This document shows positions 1 through 7,649 of a DNA stretch of 40,491 nucleotides, piece after piece. The position numbers and the translations under genes were made by a program. Each line of letters opens with the position of its first letter. Within the stretch, counting starts at the first letter, position 1. Source of the stretch: Candidatus Colwellia aromaticivorans (GTDB lineage Bacteria > Pseudomonadota > Gammaproteobacteria > Enterobacterales > Alteromonadaceae); contig NZ_QOLD01000018.1 in assembly GCF_003333305.1 (NCBI RefSeq), positions 1-40,491 on the forward strand. The letters run 5' to 3'. The notes beneath the pieces are model-generated. The model did no database searches. It was given only the letters and a program-made list of their open reading frames with translations, and was not told the DNA's origin.

Positions 1-1
1 G

Positions 2-106
2 AATGGATTAATACCATTCGACTATCTCATGCATTGCCTAGAGCAATTGACCAACTCTGCACTTGATATCGAAACATTATTGCCCTGGAATGTAAAACTT
101 AGCTAA
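2..106 (+). mobile_element. IS66-family transposase (TnpC) C-terminal remnant
   Basis: An open frame enters from the window edge and ends at TAA 104-106, giving 34 residues. It reads NGLIPFDYLMHCLEQL, then ends LLPWNVKLS. This matches the conserved C-terminal tail of IS66 TnpC transposases, where the protein typically finishes in a short segment around LLPW. Only the end of the gene is visible, so whether the IS is intact to the left cannot be seen. About 37 bases after the stop lies one copy of a 23-bp repeat (143-165) that recurs at 2819, which could be the IS right end. The family call rests on remembered motif similarity; no alignment was run. Confidence 0.72.
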
Positions 107-142
107 GTGTTTTACCCAGACCTTCACAGATTTTCTGCTCAT

Positions 143-165
143 TTGTGGGGCTGGTTTAAGCTCAA
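143..165 (+). repeat. 23-bp direct repeat, copy 1
   Basis: These 23 bases, beginning TTGTGGGGCTGG and ending TTTAAGCTCAA, recur exactly at 2819-2841 in the same orientation. The two copies bracket the block holding the 241-aa and 485-aa genes. This copy is just downstream of the IS66 transposase stop, so it may be part of an IS end or an insertion footprint. Confidence 0.85.
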
Positions 166-211
166 TATAGTTTATTTTTAACTGAAAAAGAAAGAGTAGT
201 TATCGTTTCCT

Positions 212-934
212 TTAATTTTTTAAATTTAGAAGTCGTTGGGATTCTAATAATTGTTCATGAATTAACTTAAAGCTATAATCATGCGGAAATACTCCAAGAT
301 AATATCGAATTCCATTTTTCATTCTAGTTATTAACCAGTGTCCCGTTTGTCTTCCTGCTTTATTTTTTCCAGATTTTAATATTTCACTTTCAACTTTTTT
401 CAGATCAATTTTGCCCGTCTCATCACTTAGATTATTTACAATTCGTTCTATGTTTTTGGGTTTTTCCATCATTTCCATATAAGCATTGGGAAGCATTGGT
501 GCATGGATATGTTCATAGTTTTTCAACAAGCAGCCTCCACTGAAAGATTTTGGGTTCTTTGATAGTTTTGTCGATGGAGGTACATTTTCTTCACCTTCAA
601 GCCACTTTATAACTTCAAAGACTTGTTGAGTATTTAATTGACACTCTTTATATATTGTAGCTTTTCTTAACAAAGCTAACTGTGAAAGTAATAAGGGAGA
701 TATCTGTTTTTTAAAATAAAAATTTATGAGCGAGTGATCATTTGTGATATGAGATATCCACTTTTCTTTTTTTTCAACTTGTTTATAATTTTTGTATCTT
801 TTTCCTCTTGGTAACTTATTCCCTATTTTATGCCGATAAGAATAATCTACAATCCAAGTTCTGCCTTTAAGTTTCGGAACAATACGATTTAATGTAGCTT
901 TTACTGATATGACTTTATCATTTTTACTTAACAT
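212..934 (-). CDS. hypothetical protein, 241 aa
   Basis: I do not recognise this protein. It is basic and hydrophilic, with no signal peptide or membrane segment. The N-terminal third is rich in Lys and Arg (for example KLPRGKRYKNYKQVEKKEK), and a small Gly-Cys segment, SFSGGCLL, sits near residue 135. The frame also allows a TTG start at 943, but AAAAGGGA lies about 10 bases before the ATG at 934 and almost touches the TTG, so 934 is preferred. It is transcribed divergently from the nuclease-like gene at 1207, sharing a 263-bp gap. Its place in mobile cargo with a nuclease and an NTPase suggests an accessory role, possibly defence. That is context only. Confidence 0.65.
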   Translation of the reverse strand: MLSKNDKVISVKATLNRIVPKLKGRTWIVDYSYRHKIGNKLPRGKRYKNYKQVEKKEKWISHITNDHSLINFYFKKQISPLLLSQLALLRKATIYKECQLNTQQVFEVIKWLEGEENVPPSTKLSKNPKSFSGGCLLKNYEHIHAPMLPNAYMEMMEKPKNIERIVNNLSDETGKIDLKKVESEILKSGKNKAGRQTGHWLITRMKNGIRYYLGVFPHDYSFKLIHEQLLESQRLLNLKN

Positions 935-1206
935 CTGTTTCAAATCCCTTTTAATAAATTGAGATGCATAATTACTATAACAGAATCAAAATAACCTAAT
1001 TGATGCAATGCCAATACAAATTAAAAATTTACTCTTAATTTCAGAAGTATGAACAGCCGTTATAGTTCTGGTTTAATGATTGCTATATTGGTGTTGGTTA
1101 TTTGACTTTGTATGTTAATTTAAAATATGCTGGTTTGAAGAAGATAACTAGTTTTAGGCAAAATAAAATAATTATTTAGTATTGTGGTTATTACAGGAAT
1201 TTTTTT
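935..1206. other. divergent intergenic region between two cargo genes
   Basis: This AT-rich gap separates the minus-strand 241-aa gene from the plus-strand 485-aa gene and must hold both promoters. I see no convincing -35/-10 pair. The plus-strand gene has a good ribosome site, AGGAA, about 8 bases before its ATG. No other gene is visible. Confidence 0.5.
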
Positions 1207-2664
1207 ATGAATATTTTAAATAATATATTGGATTTAAATAAAGAAAGTATTGAACTCGTAAACTCACTTATACAAAAAGAATGCCCATATCTTTTAGATA
1301 CTATTGAATTTACAGCAAGAGAATACGCACAAGTCATAGACTTAATATACAAAAATGGTCATATTGATATTTATTTGAATTTACTAAAGTCTCGACATAA
1401 TTTTAATAACTCATCATCAGCTACCCACTTTTTAAATTCATCTATTATTAAAAATCTTTTCGAATGTTCCAAAAAGCATAGCGAGGCTTTACCTTTCTTG
1501 AATGAAGTGGGGAAGGAAGTCTTAGATAAACTTTCTGAAACAACTAAAGCCTTTCTACCTACTTTACCAAGACATACGGGATTAGAAATATATGCAAAAT
1601 TTTTAATCGAACAAGATCGTATTGTTGAATTGAAAAATGTTTGTAATTTAGCTTTAGAATTAGGTTGGCGAGGAAACTGGAAGAAACTAGCAAACAAAAC
1701 CAAAGAATCAAATAAAAAAGACACATTAAAAGCTAAAAAAATTACACAAATGGGAGAGGAAGCTGAAAGTATTGCTAGGAACTGGCTAAAAGATAATGGG
1801 TTTACGATTTTGCAATTCGGGAGAAGTTATAATCAACAAAGTTCATCATTAGATATAGAACGTTTGCCTGAAATTAACGTTGGTTCATCAATTATTAATA
1901 TATGTAAAGAACTTGAAAAGACTAGAGAGATATTACCTGAAATTTCTCCTAGTGTTTTAAAAACTTCTAATTTCCCCAAAGAATTCGATTATCTAAAAAC
2001 AGAATTAATTAAATTAGCGAACATTTGTCAAACCAAATTTCCTTGTTTATTACACAAGGTTGATCCTACAAACGCTCCATGTAATTTGGGAGAAGATATG
2101 TTTAATCCAGATAAGTTGGCAACTTTAAATCCAGAATTAACTACGGGCCATAAACCTGGTTGTTTAAGTATTTCTAAATGCCAAACAAGGTTAGGATTGG
2201 TATCTGCGGTAATGAAAGACTCTAGTTTTTTAAAAAATAAATTCTTAAAAGACAATATTAAAGTTCACCGTTTTATACAACGATATATTGTTTATAAAAA
2301 TTTTTATGAGACTAACTTCAAAGAAACAAGAAAAAAATATAAATTTTCTCAACACCCTGGACGATATGATTTAGCCGCTTATAAAGGCGATAAATATTAC
2401 GCAGTAGAGGTAAAGGGAAATAGTAGTAAATTATCTCACTGGCAAGAAATTAGACTAGGGCTATTAAAGCGATTTGGCCATGAAGCCAGATTATTAAAAG
2501 TTCAATTTACATCAGATAAAAACTATCTATTGGAATTTGAAGACATAACTTCAAAAATACCGTTACCATCTGATGATGAAATTCAGGAAATATTAAACTT
2601 TGTGCATCCAAGTGAAAAAGGAAGAGAAGGTGCAATGGTAGATACGTGTATTATTCCTTTTTAA
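1207..2664 (+). CDS. PD-(D/E)XK (VRR-NUC-like) nuclease-domain protein, 485 aa
   Basis: The C-terminal part carries a PD-(D/E)XK signature: D388 (GRYDLAAYKG), then the E401-V-K403 motif (YYAVEVKG), followed by a Q and helix region (LSHWQEIRLGLLKRFGHEA). This is the order seen in VRR-NUC nucleases. Upstream at 182-205, MGEEAESIARNWLKDNGF resembles the opening helix of YraN/Mrr-type nuclease folds, so about 160 residues with six cysteines may be inserted inside the fold. Residues 1-180 look helical and unassigned. AGGAA lies 8 bases before the ATG. It sits in mobile cargo, divergent from an unknown gene and close to an NTPase gene, which fits a defence nuclease. Nuclease activity is inferred from motifs only. 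Confidence 0.72.
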   Translation: MNILNNILDLNKESIELVNSLIQKECPYLLDTIEFTAREYAQVIDLIYKNGHIDIYLNLLKSRHNFNNSSSATHFLNSSIIKNLFECSKKHSEALPFLNEVGKEVLDKLSETTKAFLPTLPRHTGLEIYAKFLIEQDRIVELKNVCNLALELGWRGNWKKLANKTKESNKKDTLKAKKITQMGEEAESIARNWLKDNGFTILQFGRSYNQQSSSLDIERLPEINVGSSIINICKELEKTREILPEISPSVLKTSNFPKEFDYLKTELIKLANICQTKFPCLLHKVDPTNAPCNLGEDMFNPDKLATLNPELTTGHKPGCLSISKCQTRLGLVSAVMKDSSFLKNKFLKDNIKVHRFIQRYIVYKNFYETNFKETRKKYKFSQHPGRYDLAAYKGDKYYAVEVKGNSSKLSHWQEIRLGLLKRFGHEARLLKVQFTSDKNYLLEFEDITSKIPLPSDDEIQEILNFVHPSEKGREGAMVDTCIIPF

Positions 2665-2678
2665 GTGAATGTCCGCTT

Positions 2679-2711
2679 GGGGAACGTCTGCTTTCGTATC
2701 TTTGTTAACAT
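2679..2711 (+). repeat. diverged 33-bp repeat, copy 1
   Basis: This stretch begins GGGGAACGTCTGCTTTCGTA and matches 28 of 33 bases at 6841-6873 in the same orientation. The pair flanks the large NTPase gene. A related short unit, GAATGTCCGCTT, precedes it at 2667-2678. Confidence 0.75.
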
Positions 2712-2818
2712 CGAACCAGTGAGAATTAGAGCATTCTTCAGTTAGCCATAAGCTGACATTAAGTTTTGATAAACCATGTTCATATTCAGGGTAAGTTTAA
2801 CTAAAATTTACTACTTGG

Positions 2819-2841
2819 TTGTGGGGCTGGTTTAAGCTCAA
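2819..2841 (+). repeat. 23-bp direct repeat, copy 2
   Basis: This is an exact copy of 143-165. Flanking bases differ on both sides, so the shared block is short and sharply bounded. It closes the 2.65-kb block containing the 241-aa and 485-aa genes. Confidence 0.85.
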
Positions 2842-2926
2842 AGCGGAAGCTGATTTTTAGGATTCCATCGTTCCTAAAAGGCAAAAAAGGCTTACTACTT
2901 TTGTGAACATCATGTGGTGGTAAGAA

Positions 2927-5900
2927 CTAAGATAGAGACCTATTTTTTATATAAAAATCTAAATTTTTAAACGATCTATCTAAGTCTTTCAACCCATTTA
3001 CAGCATTATTAAGTTTAGCCATATCCTTCCTAGTGAACATTTTCATTGCTATCTGATTTACTATATTGAAACTATTTACATCTTTTTTTGTTTCGAACCA
3101 CTTGATTACTAAATTTACTAAGTCAGAATGTTCGAATCCGCTTTCAATACAGTCTTCAAACCACTGCGTGGTGAGCCGCCATGATAACGCTTGCTCATCT
3201 GCATACTCTTTTTCTAAGGTGTCAGTGTTAATTGATGTGATTGATCTATATTTATTTTTTGAAACAGATTCATCAATATTTGTTCGTCTATATTGAAACC
3301 ACTTATTTCGATTACATACGTTCCAAAGAGAGTGAATATCACTTTCACTTAAATGCTCTTTATAACGCCATAAGGCTTCTACCTGCTTTAGCCTTGTTAT
3401 TCCTTTTCTTCCATTAGTCCTGTCACCAAACGCCATTAAAACATGTTTGAAAATATCTTGAGGTTCTGTTGAACTCTCAACCTCTTTGTGAACAAGCTCT
3501 AATAATTTAGGAAGAGAAATATATAATGCTGCTTGAATAAATCGTCTCCGACTTTTAACTTTTTCCCAATTATCTAGCAAGATCCGATTTGATGTATCTA
3601 GTTCCATCTCCATCAATAATTCAGAAAGAATATAATCTACGTCCCCCTCTTTTTCTGTGCTTATTTCGCTTATTGTTTTAGAAAAATAATCGGTAAGTTC
3701 TTTATTCCAAACATATCTACCTGTTTGCCACCAATATCTTTTATTCGAAGGGATCAACTCTATTACCGAATTGATAACAGATAAATCACCTCTCTTGGCT
3801 CTTTGAAAAATAGCCCATTCAAAAGCGTCATCTTCTTTGTAAATTGAATTTAGAAATGAGAGGTCTGTATTTTTTTCAACTGAACCATAAATTTTTGTAG
3901 CAGCTTTGACCATGGAGAGGGAAGATTGTTTATCTTTAATAATTTTTTCTAAAAGCTTTTTAGACTCATCAGACATCTTATTTTTGCGTCTATAGTGATC
4001 AGTAAATGTTGAGCTAACAAAGAAGCCATATTTTGATTTTTCATACCTTTTAGCCAAAGATTCAACTATGTGTTGTACAGCAACAGGTACTCCTAATACT
4101 CTAAACATATAAGTAATAGGCCACTCAAGTCTTTCATCCTCACTCGCCCTTTTAGCAAAGTAAGTTAGCGCATTAATAGGTACATAGGATTCAAATGCCC
4201 AAGACAAACCATCACTAGCAAAAGAGTTTAAACCACTACTTCCGTAATCATCTTCTTCAGCAGGTAAAATAGCCCATTGATCGCAAACTTCACCCAATAA
4301 TGATTCATCATTTTCATGGCAGCGAGCAGCCGCCCACATATAGCTCAAAAGGTTTTCTTTTTTGTCTTTTGACTTTCTCCAACATTTACCTATTGATGGT
4401 TCAAGTGAGGAATCACCTAGATAACCTGCCAATAATAAACCAGCATTCAGTGTATTATCGCATTTAGGGTTTGAGCCTAATAAATCACTTAGCTGCTTAC
4501 TGTAAGCCTGCCCATGTTTTGAAAAAACATGAGCTAACAACTCTTTTCTTCCACTTACTTTTATACCAAGCTCATGCCTTGAAACTAGGTTTAGACCCGC
4601 ATTCAAATCACCATTTCTAAACCTAGCCTCCAGCCAGAATTCATTTGACGAGCTGTTTGTAAATAACGTAGTCATTGGTATAACGCATTCAGAATCAATC
4701 CTTGAAAGTATGCTAATTGCTTCAAATCTTATATATTCATTCGCCAATTTATCTTTGTTAGTTTCAACAATCCACGCTTCAATTTTTTTAATCAGATAAG
4801 TCGTATCTATAAGGCTACTTGTTGTAGTCAGTTTGAATGTATGGAATAAACTTAAGGGGTTTTTTCTTAAAAGGTAGTCTATTGATTTTTGTTTAAGTAA
4901 ATTTTTTACAAGTGCTACGGCTATTGCTTCCGAATAAAATGGGTCGCATATATATTCAATTTTTTGCTGTGAATTTAAGTCTTTAGCAATAATTTTTGCA
5001 GTCATTGCTAAGCTAATTCTATCGTGACGGAAGGAAAGAGAGTTACTACCATTTTTGTTTGAAAAATAAATTGCAGAGCCTTTTTTCAATAGCTTCTTCA
5101 AACTGCCTAATTTGCTAGGTGAGTATTTGAACCATCCAGTTATTTCTTTTATGGTTGGATTGAAATTTCTATTGTTCAATAAACAGCAAACTAACTCTTC
5201 ATATAGTTCTTCAACTTCATCTTCATAAATATCATCAAAATTAGCCGAAATTTTACAAATGTCGTTGCTTATATAATTTTCAATGATATCGGCAGCGGAG
5301 GTTTCTGAACTTAAGTCACTTAAAGCTATTAATAAAGGGTCATTACCAAGTGATGAGCATATTGATGCTATTTCTACTTCTGATAGTTCGACTCCGATCT
5401 TTTCTGCTTTTACTTTGACAGCTTCGTTTGCCTCTATTTTTGAAAAATTGCTTACATATGAAGTAAATTCACTAATTTTTACTTTTTCATCATATTTTAA
5501 GCTATCGACATAATTAGGATATACAGGACATACAATTAGCCATTTATCAGATGTATTTTTTTGTATCCATTTTAATATTTTCTGTAATGTTTTTGTTGGG
5601 CTATCCGAGTTATTTATGTCTTCAATAACTATAACGAAAGGCAATTGGTGTTGACAAAGATCAAGGGCTGTTGCTCCAGCATCATCGTTTAAATTGTTTT
5701 CAAATGCGGATAATTGCTCAGTTATAGCTTGTTCTAGAGAATTTGATTTATCAATGATTCTTTCAGATAAAATGATACCTGCGCTGCCATTATCAAAATT
5801 AGCTTTAAAGAAATTAAAAGCAATAATTGATTTACCAACGCCTGACTCCCCGACTAAAAATTGATGATTACTTACTACAGGCTGATAGGTTACTCTTTGA

Positions 5901-6550
5901 ACCATTAACTGAACATCAATAAGCTTGGAATAATCATCGATTTGCTTTTCTGTAATTTCCCTCAACAATTCAAGTGATAACTTCTCTGGTTTTTCAGCCA
6001 AATATAGTTTTCTTAAATATTGACCTTTAGCTGTCGTGTCGAGGTAATTGGCTATTGTAGTACCTCCATGAATTTCTAAGTCTATATCATTTTCTTTGGC
6101 TAAAGTCTTAGCATCTAAGATCGTTTCTGGTTTAGGATCAAATGTCGATACTAAAGCGATTGTTGCTTTTTTTATATCTTGATATTTAGAACGATAACCG
6201 TTAATTTCATTAATAGCTTTTCTTAAATCCCCCTCGTTACCAGTGGGGCCTTTTGCGAGGTCTTTGGGCTTTACAGTCGATAGATCTTTAAGAAGCTTGT
6301 CATGTAGGCGACTGATATCTGTCGTTGTATGTTCTAAACCAGCTACTCCTAATTCACCATTTTCTACATAGACTGAAAACCCGTCTAATGGTGCTTTAAC
6401 CGTACTTCCTTTCGGGTTGACACCTAAATGACTTGTACTCTGATACTTATTTGGATTAAACGATCTTAAATAAGCAGTAGCTAACCTTTCAAATTTAGCT
6501 GCATCTTTAAATTCCGATAACTTTTTTACTGTTTGATTAACGTTAGACAT
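2927..6550 (-). CDS. large STAND/Avs-like P-loop NTPase with N-terminal nuclease-like domain
   Basis: This protein is about 1,207 aa. Numbering from an upstream ATG at 6610, it has three parts. Residues 30-190 resemble a restriction-endonuclease-like fold: FERLATAYLR helix, D76 in LDGF, E93 in GLEHTTT, then a GGTTIANYLD...GQYLRKLYL linker. A P-loop domain follows with Walker A GESGVGKS (Lys 260) and Walker B VIVIEDIN (E330, D331). About 700 residues of helical, TPR/HEAT-like sequence complete it. This layout is that of STAND-type signal ATPases, including Avs anti-phage sensors, where the C-terminus senses and the N-terminus attacks. The start at 6550 begins the conserved-looking part; 6610 adds 20 residues and has GGGG just upstream, so it cannot be excluded. 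The usual Lys of the nuclease triad is replaced by Thr, so catalysis is uncertain. Confidence 0.7.
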   Translation of the reverse strand: MSNVNQTVKKLSEFKDAAKFERLATAYLRSFNPNKYQSTSHLGVNPKGSTVKAPLDGFSVYVENGELGVAGLEHTTTDISRLHDKLLKDLSTVKPKDLAKGPTGNEGDLRKAINEINGYRSKYQDIKKATIALVSTFDPKPETILDAKTLAKENDIDLEIHGGTTIANYLDTTAKGQYLRKLYLAEKPEKLSLELLREITEKQIDDYSKLIDVQLMVQRVTYQPVVSNHQFLVGESGVGKSIIAFNFFKANFDNGSAGIILSERIIDKSNSLEQAITEQLSAFENNLNDDAGATALDLCQHQLPFVIVIEDINNSDSPTKTLQKILKWIQKNTSDKWLIVCPVYPNYVDSLKYDEKVKISEFTSYVSNFSKIEANEAVKVKAEKIGVELSEVEIASICSSLGNDPLLIALSDLSSETSAADIIENYISNDICKISANFDDIYEDEVEELYEELVCCLLNNRNFNPTIKEITGWFKYSPSKLGSLKKLLKKGSAIYFSNKNGSNSLSFRHDRISLAMTAKIIAKDLNSQQKIEYICDPFYSEAIAVALVKNLLKQKSIDYLLRKNPLSLFHTFKLTTTSSLIDTTYLIKKIEAWIVETNKDKLANEYIRFEAISILSRIDSECVIPMTTLFTNSSSNEFWLEARFRNGDLNAGLNLVSRHELGIKVSGRKELLAHVFSKHGQAYSKQLSDLLGSNPKCDNTLNAGLLLAGYLGDSSLEPSIGKCWRKSKDKKENLLSYMWAAARCHENDESLLGEVCDQWAILPAEEDDYGSSGLNSFASDGLSWAFESYVPINALTYFAKRASEDERLEWPITYMFRVLGVPVAVQHIVESLAKRYEKSKYGFFVSSTFTDHYRRKNKMSDESKKLLEKIIKDKQSSLSMVKAATKIYGSVEKNTDLSFLNSIYKEDDAFEWAIFQRAKRGDLSVINSVIELIPSNKRYWWQTGRYVWNKELTDYFSKTISEISTEKEGDVDYILSELLMEMELDTSNRILLDNWEKVKSRRRFIQAALYISLPKLLELVHKEVESSTEPQDIFKHVLMAFGDRTNGRKGITRLKQVEALWRYKEHLSESDIHSLWNVCNRNKWFQYRRTNIDESVSKNKYRSITSINTDTLEKEYADEQALSWRLTTQWFEDCIESGFEHSDLVNLVIKWFETKKDVNSFNIVNQIAMKMFTRKDMAKLNNAVNGLKDLDRSFKNLDFYIKNRSLS

Positions 6551-6840
6551 TAGACATTTCTTTATTGGCACATAATAAACTGAAATTATTGATAAGTTTT
6601 CACTTTTCATTCATACCCCATACTAACACTCGAATTAATTATGAATAAACACTTTCAATGCATGCAGCATTCTGAGGAATACAGATCAATAAGCAATTTT
6701 TTCGAAAAGTATGATTTTTTTGAGGCACAACTGATTATATACTGAACTTTCGAATGGCCGCTTTGGTGGCATTGTTCACACTCAGGCTGAGCGACTTACT
6801 GGCAAAAAGCCATCATCAAAAGTCCCATATACTCATCTGT

Positions 6841-6873
6841 GGGGAACGTCCGCTATCGTATCTAAGTGAACAT
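6841..6873 (+). repeat. diverged 33-bp repeat, copy 2
   Basis: It begins GGGGAACGTCCGCTATCGTA and matches 28 of 33 bases at 2679-2711. It lies upstream of the NTPase gene while the other copy lies downstream, so the two bracket that gene. Confidence 0.75.
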
Positions 6874-7018
6874 AAACTGGCCTAATTTTGAGGACTAATT
6901 TAGGTCAGTAATGTGGCATTTTTTGTCATTAGGAGATCGTCTTTTTAGTGGCAGAAGTGTGCATTAGCAGTGTTCAATATATCCAAAGATGACAGATCTA
7001 ATAAAGTCGAAATATTAT

Positions 7019-7070
7019 TGGCACAGTTAAATGTAATTGGCTGGCAAAGGTAAATGCAATTAGGTGGCAC
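7019..7070 (+). repeat. tandem 23-bp units resembling IS21-type terminal repeats
   Basis: Two adjacent 23-base units, 7019-7041 (TGGCACAGTTAAATGTAATT then GGC) and 7042-7064 (TGGCAAAGGTAAATGCAATT then AGG), match at 18 of 23 positions and are followed by a third TGGCAC. Multiple short direct repeats of this kind are typical of IS21-family and Tn7-like ends, where they bind transposase. No transposase gene is present nearby, so this would be a solo end. The assignment is tentative. Confidence 0.5.
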
Positions 7071-7153
7071 TGATGGTAGAGATTTTCCAGATGGTTCTAG
7101 GAAAACTGATTATATATACTTAGCACAAGTTGATAGCTATAAATATCCTGCTT

Positions 7154-7648
7154 TTAAATAATCCCTAGCTTTAGTTTATCTTTAATCGGCATTTTTCCTA
7201 TTAAATCGTCATAAAATTCACTCAGTTTTTTATCTTTCAATTCGTCGTATTCTTGCTGCAAGCTTTGAGCTTTCTTCACTATTGTAATTTTGTTTTTAGC
7301 AAGTAATCCACCTTTCTTCTTGATACGAGCATTCATCTTCTTTTCTAACTCATCGTTAATTTCCTTAAAATATTTTTTAAGGTCAGTAGAGTATGAGTTA
7401 CTTTGAAAAACACCTGTTCTTCCTTCCTTCATTTGGCGAACAATATCTTGTATTTTAATCTGATAATTTCCCTTCTTTCTGTAGTCTGTAACCTTACTGT
7501 GTTTCTTAATAAAGGTAAGTTTTTCAAGTTTTAACTCATTGATTATGTTATATGCTTTCAGTGATGCATTCTTTTCACTAACCCAATCAGGGACACCTTC
7601 TTTTATATTAGAGTTTACTTCTTTATTTAAAATATCTAACAAAGTCAT
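7154..7648 (-). CDS. srap: SE-associated small Lys-rich protein (Srap-like), 164 aa
   Basis: This is a short basic protein with helical, coiled-coil-like character, for example LKKYFKEINDELEKKM and QSLQQEYDELKDKKLSEFY. No catalytic motif or membrane segment is visible. An upstream start at 7678 overlaps the large recombinase gene, but the ATG at 7648 follows that gene's TAG by one base, with GGAA about 10 bases before it, and begins MTLLDILNK, so 7648 is chosen. Its position as the last gene after intA, tfp and intB is what identifies it as the srap product of SE elements, which assists recombination. Sequence alone would not have named it. Confidence 0.6.
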   Translation of the reverse strand: MTLLDILNKEVNSNIKEGVPDWVSEKNASLKAYNIINELKLEKLTFIKKHSKVTDYRKKGNYQIKIQDIVRQMKEGRTGVFQSNSYSTDLKKYFKEINDELEKKMNARIKKKGGLLAKNKITIVKKAQSLQQEYDELKDKKLSEFYDDLIGKMPIKDKLKLGII

Positions 7649-7649
7649 G

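Larger units (their letters stand above)
2665..2926. other. intergenic region with dispersed repeats
   Basis: This gap between the convergent 485-aa and NTPase genes holds two repeat copies: a 33-bp unit at 2679-2711 related to 6841-6873, and the second copy of the 23-bp repeat at 2819-2841. No gene is visible. It looks like scar tissue from earlier insertions. Confidence 0.6.
6611..7153. other. 543-bp intergenic region of mobile-element debris
   Basis: No gene longer than about 35 codons is credible here. The stretch holds the second 33-bp repeat copy (6841-6873), a related GAATGGCCGCTTTGG unit at 6752, and two tandem 23-bp units at 7019-7064 that look like transposon end repeats. A 35-codon frame starting in the second tandem unit and ending at 7162 is probably a gene tail or chance. 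Confidence 0.6.

Noticed and set aside
212..2664. Divergent 241-aa/485-aa pair as a toxin-antitoxin system
   Set aside because: The genes are divergent, long and well separated, and neither protein resembles a known toxin or antitoxin.
143..2841. Integron cassette (attC) interpretation of the 23-bp repeats
   Set aside because: The repeats are not palindromic, lack the GTTRRRY/RYYYAAC core sites, and no integron integrase is present.
7019..7041. Sigma-54 promoter, suggested by TGGCAC
   Set aside because: No TTGC is present at the required spacing, and the motif is part of a tandem repeat.
7054..7162. A 35-codon plus-strand frame ending ...YIYLAQVDSYKYPAFK before the srap stop
   Set aside because: It starts inside the tandem end repeat, lacks a ribosome site and overlaps the srap 3' end. 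It may be a gene tail left by a deletion but cannot be supported.
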